From: [Mycobacterium] nativiensis
Lineage (GTDB): Bacteria; Actinomycetota; Actinomycetes; Mycobacteriales; Mycobacteriaceae
Reading direction: 5' to 3'
DNA: 11,391 nt
Assembly: GCF_020172685.1 (NCBI RefSeq)
Contig: NZ_CP083986.1
Location: 4,782,672-4,794,062, forward strand
Shown here: positions 5,774-11,391 of the stretch, piece by piece
Layout: each line of letters starts with the position of its first letter
Numbering within the stretch: the stretch's first letter is position 1
Translations under genes and position numbers: made by a program
Notes under the pieces: model-generated
What the model was told of the DNA's origin: nothing
Databases searched by the model: none
The model's input: only the letters and a program-made list of their open reading frames with translations

Positions 5774-7998
5774 CCGGGTGCGTTGGGGTCGGCTTTGCGT
5801 AGAACAGATTCGTGGCTGCCGCGGGTCTTGACCTTCAACAGCGGCAACCGGTTTGAGGCACCAGCACCGCCCACACTGGCTCCGTTCGCGAGGCCCTCGG
5901 TGTCGGTGTGCAGACGCTCGATGATCGCGTCCAGAGAGGCGATCTCCCGGCGCCGTTCGTGAATCCACACGTTGTCGTCGGTGAGTTCCCGCCCGCTACG
6001 TCGCCGGTACTGTTCGCGGCGGACCTCGATCAAGTTGACGGTCTTGGCGCGCTGCGCGATCAATTCGTCGAGATGAGTGGCGTCGGTGGCGAAATGCCCG
6101 CATGACAGACAAGCATTTCCTTTGTCACAGCTCTTCAGCGGAGGAAGCAGGCACACGCCGTTGGGAAGTACCCGATCCGTGCGGGCCGCCAGTTGAGTCA
6201 TGTCATAAATATCGGATGGACTGATTGCGATATCGGTGCCGTGTGCGCCGACCTTCTTGTGCCGCAGGAATTCTGACTCAGCTGTTGCAGCAAGCGTCGC
6301 AGCGTAGCGCAGGGTCATCTCAGGGGATGCGTGCCCAAGGTATCGCTGTACCACGTGAATGGGAACGCCGTCGTTTAGCAACTCGGTGGCCCGGGTATGG
6401 CGCAGCCGATGGGTCTGGCTGAACCGCAGCGGACGCCCGGCCGAGTCGGCCAGGCCGTGAACCTTGTCGAGTTTGTTCAGTGCCACACCGTAGGACTGGT
6501 AGGTGCGGGCCCGGTGGCCCTGATGCTGGTGGCGCAGTCCGAGGAACAGGTACTTCGGGCTCAGCCCAGGGTAGCGGCGGCGAACCCACTGTTGCTGTTC
6601 GGTGATCACGTTGACCACCGCCTTCTCAACCAGGATCGACGGCAGTACCCCGTCGACCTTGGTCTGCTGGTAGCGCAACTTGGCGACGAATGCGTTGGGG
6701 TCATCGGAATCTGTGGGGCGTTCCGGGCCGGGAATAGCGGTCAGAGGGTCGAAGTCGAGCATCAGTATCTCCGAGGCTCGGCGTCCGGTCAGCGCCTGCA
6801 GCAGCCAGACGCGCGCGGCTTGCGGGTCTCCGAGGCCGGCGACAACCGAGATCGTTGCATCAGGGTGAGTGATGGCCACCGGCATACCGCGATCGGCCGC
6901 CAGCACATCGAGGTAGCACAGCATCTGCTGCAATTCCGACGTGGAGAACCACGTCAGCTCCCGCTGCCGGTTGGCGCGGCGCGTTCGAAACGCCGCGCCC
7001 CACAGACGCGTGTAGGTGTCGGTGATCTGAGCCCACCGGGGGTCGCCGGTCGCCGCAGCGGCTTCCTCGGCGTGATCAACCATGAAGGCGTAGAACACCT
7101 GGGCCTGCGACTGGGTCGAGTCCACCGCGGATGCTGACAACGGCCGGTCTGGTTTGAACTGTGCGGATGGGGATTTCAGGTAGTTGGAGAACTCGGTGAA
7201 CAACAACCGCAGGGCGGCGCGGTCATCGGCCAACAGTGGGGTGCTGATGTTGCGGGCGGCCAAGAACGGGCCGAGGTGCCTGGCCATGTTGCGAGCACGA
7301 TCGGCTACCGATGACCAGCGCAGCAATTCCGCGGTTATGGAGGTGCGCAGCCAGAACCGCACGCCCTCACGCAGCCAGGGCGGGTGGATCGCGGCAAGTT
7401 TGACGACTTGGTCATGGCTGGGTTCATGTTCGCGCTGTGGTATGCGGGGATCAGCCCGTAGATCCCAGATGTCATGGGCCCACCACGGGGCATCGGTGCA
7501 GCGCACCGATACGTAAAGATGCAGGTGCTCGATCAAGGCCACGACCTGGCGCCGAGCCCCCGCGGAGGGCAGGCGGGCGTTGCGGCGCTCAAAGCGCACC
7601 ACGGCGTGACGTACGACATCCTCGGCCGCGAGGTCTGCAATGCTCACTGGAGGCCGGTGATACCGCTGCTGGTGCTCGGCGGCGGCGTCGGTCAAGGCGA
7701 CGGCCGTCCACTTCAGCAGGAACGGCTCGATCTTGCGGATTCCTTCGTGGCCGCACAACCACACCCACCACGCCATTTCTTGGCGAAAGCGTTCTGGGAC
7801 ATCGGCGGGGGTGAAGTCGTGGCCGTCGGGATTGTTCAGGTAGCGCTGGTTGCGCACGAACACGGCGTCGAACGGTGCAGCGTCGATGCGGTAGTGCAAA
7901 GTTCGCCACGATTCAGGGACCTGCTGCCATTGCCGATCCCACACGGTGGCCGCCGCGGATCCTGCAGAATCGACGTGACTGTTACGGGGTTGAGTCAT
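5770..7998 (-). CDS. TnpB-like tyrosine recombinase with Cys-rich C-terminus
   Basis: This is a large (742 aa) phage-integrase-family recombinase corresponding to TnpB of Tn554-like trios. Residues 1-190 form a long N-terminal extension and about 195-310 a core-binding region. The catalytic domain is about 350-580, with all active-site residues visible: R407 in TGRRASE, K447 in QQTKVDG, H530/R533/H534 in HRLRHTRA, H556 in YLGHAS and the nucleophile Y565 in LRYAAT. After it comes a putative zinc-binding knot with C616, C624, C630, C633 and H635 (CLLPPLKSC, then CLSCGHF), followed by a charged helix (about 642-700). That tail is typical of this recombinase group and absent from ordinary integrases. 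The ATG at 7998 has a good GGAAGG site (8005-8010) and overlaps the end of tnpA by 17 bases. The protein is probably active. Confidence 0.92.
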   Translation of the reverse strand: MTQPRNSHVDSAGSAAATVWDRQWQQVPESWRTLHYRIDAAPFDAVFVRNQRYLNNPDGHDFTPADVPERFRQEMAWWVWLCGHEGIRKIEPFLLKWTAVALTDAAAEHQQRYHRPPVSIADLAAEDVVRHAVVRFERRNARLPSAGARRQVVALIEHLHLYVSVRCTDAPWWAHDIWDLRADPRIPQREHEPSHDQVVKLAAIHPPWLREGVRFWLRTSITAELLRWSSVADRARNMARHLGPFLAARNISTPLLADDRAALRLLFTEFSNYLKSPSAQFKPDRPLSASAVDSTQSQAQVFYAFMVDHAEEAAAATGDPRWAQITDTYTRLWGAAFRTRRANRQRELTWFSTSELQQMLCYLDVLAADRGMPVAITHPDATISVVAGLGDPQAARVWLLQALTGRRASEILMLDFDPLTAIPGPERPTDSDDPNAFVAKLRYQQTKVDGVLPSILVEKAVVNVITEQQQWVRRRYPGLSPKYLFLGLRHQHQGHRARTYQSYGVALNKLDKVHGLADSAGRPLRFSQTHRLRHTRATELLNDGVPIHVVQRYLGHASPEMTLRYAATLAATAESEFLRHKKVGAHGTDIAISPSDIYDMTQLAARTDRVLPNGVCLLPPLKSCDKGNACLSCGHFATDATHLDELIAQRAKTVNLIEVRREQYRRRSGRELTDDNVWIHERRREIASLDAIIERLHTDTEGLANGASVGGAGASNRLPLLKVKTRGSHESVLRKADPNAPG

Positions 7999-9286
7999 GG
8001 CTCACCTTCCAGCCGGCGACGAAGCTCTTCCACTGCGCGACCGTGCGCATCTCGGCGTCGGCGGTCACCCACCCGTAGATCGACAGCGTGGTCTGCACAT
8101 CGGCGTGGCCGAGACGGCGCATCACCACGTGTTCAGGCACCCCAGACAACAGCAGAGCTGTAGCGTGGGTGTGGCGCAGCCAGTGAGGAGTCCAGTCCTG
8201 CGGCAACACATCAGCATGGGCGGCCGTGAGGGTGTCCACCTTGTCGTAGACGGTTTCCGGGCGCAACGGTGCATAGCGCTGGCCGCGTGCCAGATTGACG
8301 AACACGAAGTGCGACGCCAGATCGGCAACCGCGACGTCGGCGGCCCACCCGATCAGCTGCCACACGTACTCGCTGTAGAGGGCTACCAGATCATCGCCGA
8401 TGTAGATCCGGCGTGCACCGGACTTGGCTCGTACCCCATGGGGGTGATCGTCGCGGCCGGCCACCAGAATCGACGGAGTCTCACCCCCGGTGATATGGAA
8501 ATCATTGTGGCGCAAAGATAATGCTTCACCTATTCGCATTCCGGTCTCGGCCAGGACGGCGAAGAATAACCGGTCACGCAAACCCGCCTCGCTGCCGGTC
8601 CACTCACCCGACGGCGACTGCACACTGCAGCCATCCAGGATGGCGTTGACTTGATCGGGCAACAACACCGGCGTCTCGCTGCGATTGGGTGCACGCCGGC
8701 GGTGCACAGGCACCTCCTGATCACGTCGCGGTCCGACACCAGCCAGGGTGGGGGCATAGCGGCGCCGCGAGGATCGGGCGTGGGAGGAAAACAAGCGGCG
8801 GTACGGGCGGGTCAAATCGTGGGCGTCGGCGAAGTACCGGTACATCGACAACACCGCAGCCCCCCGCGGCTGCAACGACGACTCGGCCATCCCAGGCCCG
8901 GGCTCACCGATACGGACCATGCCCGGCAGATCCCCAGTCCGCAGATAACACAGGAACTCGCCAAACAGGCTAGTGGGAAAATCATCCCAGGCCGCGCCGG
9001 TGTGTTCGAGCACCGTCCACCACGCCGATAGCCCGTATGCGTAGGCACGCACCGTATTTGGAGACGCGCCCTGATCTGCGAGGAACCGCAAGTACTCTCG
9101 GGCAGGTGCAACGGGTAGCCGATCGGCGCCGACCACCGTGTAGGTATCAGGCCGGTCCGGGAAACACAGCCGCTGCACCCGCGCCACGTTCAGCAGCCTC
9201 TCGCGCCGTTCATGGAGTTTTACCGCGACGGAAATCGTCGAGGCGGACCACTTGATGCCGCTCTTCCGGGGCTGATCCGCTAGCAC
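7982..9286 (-). CDS. TnpA-like tyrosine recombinase
   Basis: This is a tyrosine site-specific recombinase corresponding to TnpA of Tn554-like trios (TnpA of Tn554 is about 361 aa; here up to 434). The SAM-like core-binding domain is at about 60-165, with AREYLRFLADQGASPNTVRAY at its front. The catalytic domain is about 205-425. Active-site residues are complete: R251 in TGMRIGEAL, K288 in VRAKSG, H368/R371/H372 in HWLRHTHA, H394 in RLGHAD and nucleophile Y404 in LSIYGWV. The longest start is GTG at 9286, which overlaps the XRE-ImmA gene by 77 bases and has a poor ribosome site. A GTG at 9187 has GAGAGG nine bases upstream and begins 22 bases after the XRE-ImmA stop, so the protein may really be 401 residues. 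Either way the two genes are probably co-transcribed. Confidence 0.92.
   Translation of the reverse strand: MLADQPRKSGIKWSASTISVAVKLHERRERLLNVARVQRLCFPDRPDTYTVVGADRLPVAPAREYLRFLADQGASPNTVRAYAYGLSAWWTVLEHTGAAWDDFPTSLFGEFLCYLRTGDLPGMVRIGEPGPGMAESSLQPRGAAVLSMYRYFADAHDLTRPYRRLFSSHARSSRRRYAPTLAGVGPRRDQEVPVHRRRAPNRSETPVLLPDQVNAILDGCSVQSPSGEWTGSEAGLRDRLFFAVLAETGMRIGEALSLRHNDFHITGGETPSILVAGRDDHPHGVRAKSGARRIYIGDDLVALYSEYVWQLIGWAADVAVADLASHFVFVNLARGQRYAPLRPETVYDKVDTLTAAHADVLPQDWTPHWLRHTHATALLLSGVPEHVVMRRLGHADVQTTLSIYGWVTADAEMRTVAQWKSFVAGWKVSHDSTP
8005..8010 (-). promoter_or_regulatory. Ribosome binding site for tnpB
   Basis: GGAAGG on the minus strand lies six bases before the ATG at 7998, inside the end of tnpA. 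It supports this start and shows that tnpB can initiate on its own despite the overlap. Confidence 0.7.
9197..9202 (-). promoter_or_regulatory. Ribosome binding site for an alternative tnpA start
   Basis: GAGAGG on the minus strand is nine bases before the in-frame GTG at 9187. This is the best Shine-Dalgarno sequence near the tnpA 5' end and argues for the shorter protein, which would then begin just after the XRE-ImmA stop at 9210-9212. Confidence 0.5.
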
Positions 9287-10463
9287 CGCGCATCCCGACG
9301 GCAGCCATCGGGCGCCTGTCAGATGCAGGTGAAGGCCGTTGCGTAGCCAGGAACCATTCGAGCAGATCCGATGGAAATATCATTGACTCGCGTGCGGCCA
9401 GCATCGGCACCGAGGCATCCCCGTAGCAGCGTTCCACCCACTTGCGCAGCAGCCTGGGCCGCTCGGGGTCACGTTCGTTCCATCCGGGTTCCGTCATACC
9501 CCAGGTATGCCCAGTCTCAGGATTGATCCGTGAATACAGTTGTGTGGTAAGCATTTTTGCGCGATCAGCGTCGATCAATCCCGAGTCACGCATGTGCATG
9601 ATCAGCGAACCCAACGACAAGCCCCACTTGTCCTTGAGCGGTTTGAGGTTCAACAGTGACATCACCTGTGGCAACTCCGGCGCCAGCGCGGCGACGGGCG
9701 CCAACAACTCGGTGGCGAACCGGTTGGCCTCCAACTCCTCGCCCGAGTTCACCGAGCAGTGCCCACGGCTGTGCAACACCAAATGCCCCAACTCATGGGC
9801 AACGGTGAATCGGGTCCGTTCCCACGACTCGGATTCGCGCAACACTACGAGCGGGCGATCCCGGTGTCGTCCCACCCAACTCGAATAACCCAAGTGCTTC
9901 TCGTCACGCGCTCTCCCCGGTGTGGCCGCGAACTCGCTCTCCCACTCACCCGGAGTGCGCCGCCGGACGATCACCGGTGCACCCAATCGCTCAGTTTCAT
10001 ACATCAAATCATCCAGTGGCTCATGAGGTTCTAGCCCCATCGCCTCGCGCAGCCACCCTGCGGCCTGGACCGCGCTCGGCCGGTGATGATCCTTGCCGCA
10101 GATCGACGGGACCTTCACATGAGGCAATTTCGACCGCTCATCCAGGTCGCCGAGAAAATCGCCGGCGAGCGAAGCGAACGTCGCCAAGAAGTCCTGCTCG
10201 CCAACAGTCATCGACTTTGGCGCCCGGAAAAGCAACTCACCCGCCGATACGCGAGACTGCGGTTCCGAGCTGAAAAACCGTGCAGGAAAGCGGAACAACT
10301 CCGACAGCCCCGCAACCTCATCAACGGACAACATGATCGTCGAAGACTTCTCGATCTTCGTCTGGCGGGCATTGCTCCAGCCAACCAGGCCCACCACAGA
10401 AGTTGCCGTCATGCGCCGCAATAGCCGGGCCTGCCGGACCCGTGCACCAAAAACCTCGATCAT
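9210..10463 (-). CDS. Fused XRE-type HTH and ImmA/IrrE metallopeptidase
   Basis: A 417-residue fusion of a DNA-binding domain and a zinc peptidase. Residues 1-65 form an XRE-like HTH (FGARVRQARLLRRMTATSVVGLVG, then Q34-TKIEKSS) continuing into LSVDEVAGLSELFRFPARFF, the usual linker in XRE-ImmA fusions. The peptidase domain is about 130-260, with the HExxH site in FTVAHELGHLVLH (H223, E224, H227). A glutamate in EELEANRFATELL (242-254) is the expected third zinc ligand. The C-terminal ~160 residues are helical and of no family I recognise. ImmA of ICEBs1 cleaves the ImmR repressor to allow excision, and IrrE of Deinococcus cleaves DdrO. Fused XRE-ImmA proteins also often pair with a toxin. Here it lies between an unknown gene and tnpA, overlapping or abutting tnpA. 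The likely roles are controlling the recombinases, or acting as antitoxin to the upstream protein. ATG start; weak ribosome site. Confidence 0.9.
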   Translation of the reverse strand: MIEVFGARVRQARLLRRMTATSVVGLVGWSNARQTKIEKSSTIMLSVDEVAGLSELFRFPARFFSSEPQSRVSAGELLFRAPKSMTVGEQDFLATFASLAGDFLGDLDERSKLPHVKVPSICGKDHHRPSAVQAAGWLREAMGLEPHEPLDDLMYETERLGAPVIVRRRTPGEWESEFAATPGRARDEKHLGYSSWVGRHRDRPLVVLRESESWERTRFTVAHELGHLVLHSRGHCSVNSGEELEANRFATELLAPVAALAPELPQVMSLLNLKPLKDKWGLSLGSLIMHMRDSGLIDADRAKMLTTQLYSRINPETGHTWGMTEPGWNERDPERPRLLRKWVERCYGDASVPMLAARESMIFPSDLLEWFLATQRPSPASDRRPMAAVGMRGASGSAPEERHQVVRLDDFRRGKTP

Positions 10464-10527
10464 CGTGCGCTCGATTCAACATCACCCGAGTGGGAGCCCC
10501 GCATGCACCCAGCAGTGTGCACGAGGG

Positions 10528-11304
10528 CTACGACGATTCCGGCGGCGCTTCGTTCAGTGTCTCCTCGGTGACGCCGTCGGCATCCGCGAAGTCCTCGTCC
10601 CGGCGCCGCTTTCCGGGCATTGCAACCTCGGTAGCCTGCGTGAACGGATCCATGGTGGGTGCCGTTTTCGCACGCTGCTCCATGATCGGTGGCGGCAGCG
10701 GAGTGCTGGCGTAGAGTACCTGAACCTTGTCGGTGAGTATGCCCGCAGCCAAGACCGCACCACCCAAGCCCAGATTGCCTGGCCACCACAGTACGTATTG
10801 CCGATACCCGGGAGGCTCCGGAATGCCATCCCCGCCGCCGATTGGGTACCCCAATTCCTCCTCGATACTCAGCTGATGCTCGCCGGGCACATACTCCACC
10901 GATTCGAGCAGGCTGCCGTCCCAGTTGCGTGGATGTTTGCGCACCCCGATACGAGACCCCTTCCCGTCGACCAGAACAATCCCAAACCCGTTGCCCTTGA
11001 TCGCCTTCAAAGTCGAGTCCTCGGTCTGGCGACGCCACCTCGAGAACAGCAACGTCTCCAGCAGCGTGCATGACACGGTGATTCCTCGGGGATCGTTCCC
11101 CTGATCGACGTACCGGTCCGGAACCTCCGCCAACCTCGCACACAGATCGCCATGCGTTTCGCCCAACACGAGAGCATGCTGCTCGACGAACTTCTCCACC
11201 AGCAGTTGTGGATTGTCGTGTAGGTCCATGGGGTGAATTTTTACCCCGGTATCCCACATCGGCCGGCGCGCCACGCCGTGCAAACTTGGAAAATGTTTGG
11301 CCAA
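10528..11304 (-). CDS. Unrecognised protein paired with XRE-ImmA
   Basis: I do not recognise this protein (up to 258 aa). There is no signal peptide, and the one hydrophobic run (GGAVLAAGIL, about 182-191) is too short for a membrane span. An N-terminal helical part (about 26-95) includes LLVEKFVEQHALVLGETH and LLETLLFSRWRRQ. A strand-rich middle and end (about 100-205) holds FGIVLVDGKGSRIGVRKHP, YVLWWPG and VQVLYASTPLPPP. The last ~45 residues are charged and probably disordered. This layout resembles the uncharacterised partners often found before XRE-ImmA genes in actinobacteria, as I recall them. The pair is separated by 64 bases. The start is doubtful: 11304 is TTG, with ATG at 11259 and ATG at 11229 as alternatives. 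The last gives 233 aa and leaves the helical domain whole. It may be the toxin or effector partner of the XRE-ImmA protein, but no nuclease motif is visible. Confidence 0.72.
   Translation of the reverse strand: MAKHFPSLHGVARRPMWDTGVKIHPMDLHDNPQLLVEKFVEQHALVLGETHGDLCARLAEVPDRYVDQGNDPRGITVSCTLLETLLFSRWRRQTEDSTLKAIKGNGFGIVLVDGKGSRIGVRKHPRNWDGSLLESVEYVPGEHQLSIEEELGYPIGGGDGIPEPPGYRQYVLWWPGNLGLGGAVLAAGILTDKVQVLYASTPLPPPIMEQRAKTAPTMDPFTQATEVAMPGKRRRDEDFADADGVTEETLNEAPPESS
11230..11247. promoter_or_regulatory. Near-perfect palindrome just before an internal ATG
   Basis: GGGGT (11230-11234) and ACCCC (11243-11247) flank an eight-base AT-rich centre, directly upstream of the candidate ATG at 11229 on the minus strand. 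If translation starts there, this may be an operator for the XRE domain or a small hairpin over the start. Confidence 0.35.
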
Positions 11305-11391
11305 CCATACCTAAGAGGATACATGTATACGATGATTAATGTGCAGGTAAACACGCTGATTGACCAATAGAACGTGTTAAACCTCTGATAA
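11305..11391 (-). promoter_or_regulatory. AT-rich upstream region with possible promoter and palindromes
   Basis: This stretch is clearly more AT-rich than the rest of the window. On the minus strand it offers TTTACC (11346-11351) and TATACA (11324-11329) with 16-base spacing, a modest match to sigma-70 -35 and -10 boxes. The proposed -10 overlaps the perfect palindrome ATACATGTAT (11319-11328), a good place for a repressor. Further up, GGTAAACACG (11346-11355) is mirrored by CGTGTTAAACC (11373-11383) with a one-base bulge. It is probably the promoter/operator of the five-gene minus-strand run, autoregulated by the XRE domain. The window ends here, so an element end cannot be excluded. Confidence 0.45.

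Larger units (their letters stand above)
5360..9286 (-). mobile_element. Tn554-like tyrosine recombinase trio, core of a mobile element
   Basis: Three co-directional, overlapping genes encode two different tyrosine recombinases and a small HTH/coiled-coil protein, in the order seen in Tn554 (tnpA, tnpB, tnpC). Elements of this type move by tyrosine recombination and usually lack terminal inverted repeats and target duplications, so the ends cannot be read from one sequence. The left end is probably between the mmpL stop (5247) and about 5360. The right end is unknown. The XRE-ImmA gene and its partner upstream may be cargo or control genes of the same element. Confidence 0.72.

Noticed and set aside
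5774..5968. Upstream extension of tnpC by 65 codons
   Set aside because: The extension lies inside tnpB in another frame, is Arg-rich, and matches nothing in the TnpC family. The ATG at 5773 makes a standard ATGA overlap with the tnpB stop.
6397..8163. Plus-strand open frames opposite tnpB and tnpA, up to 246 codons
   Set aside because: These are antisense shadows of recombinase genes whose catalytic residues are all intact on the minus strand.
10333..11073. Plus-strand open frame of 246 codons opposite the unknown and XRE-ImmA genes
   Set aside because: It crosses two minus-strand genes, has a composition typical of an antisense frame, and shows no motif.
10460..11308. Open frame of 282 codons on the minus strand, overlapping the unknown 258-residue gene
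   Set aside because: Its product is rich in Arg, Gly, Ser and Cys with no regular hydrophobic pattern, as expected of a shifted frame. The 258-residue frame has ordinary helix and strand patterns.
1..11391. CRISPR array, tRNA or rRNA genes
   Set aside because: No regularly spaced repeats, cloverleaf-like sequence or rRNA-like stretch was seen on either strand by eye.

Overview
The window looks like high-GC actinobacterial DNA, most likely from a mycobacterium or a close relative. The strongest reasons are a 1043-residue MmpL/RND transporter of mycobacterial type, GTG starts, and a DUF6188-like protein, a family I associate with mycobacteria. No tRNA, rRNA or CRISPR array is visible.

Left half (1-5247): a TetR-type repressor (182-877, minus) diverges from a row of plus-strand genes. 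These are a PaaI-type hotdog thioesterase (979-1536), a DUF6188-like protein (1627-2061) and a large MmpL transporter (2116-5247). No MmpS partner is present. The tetR/thioesterase spacer and the thioesterase/DUF6188 spacer share three short motifs (CCCGTAACG, GTAGCGCAGCG, CCGTACCA), and each has a strong palindrome. The TetR protein therefore probably controls itself, the thioesterase and the transporter segment as one small regulon for export of a lipid or another hydrophobic compound.

Right half (5360-11304, all minus): a tightly packed five-gene run reads back toward mmpL. In order of transcription it holds an unrecognised protein of up to 258 residues, a fused XRE-HTH/ImmA-IrrE metallopeptidase (417 aa), and a Tn554-like recombination trio. 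The trio is a TnpA-like tyrosine recombinase (434 aa), a TnpB-like tyrosine recombinase with a Cys-rich C-terminus (742 aa), and a small TnpC-like/DUF6262-like HTH plus coiled-coil protein (137 aa). The largest gap is about 64 bases, and the last three joints are overlaps or a possible 22-base gap. An AT-rich stretch with palindromes and a possible promoter lies upstream (11305-11391).

Interpretation: the trio marks a mobile element whose left end lies between the mmpL stop and the tnpC stop, or close by, and whose right end is not visible. The unusual point is the coupling of an XRE-ImmA gene, plus an unknown partner, to the recombinase trio. Elsewhere ImmA peptidases relieve repression of mobile elements, or pair with toxins. 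The five genes may thus form a regulated mobility module, or a toxin-antitoxin or defence-like pair carried by the element. That link is inference from gene order.
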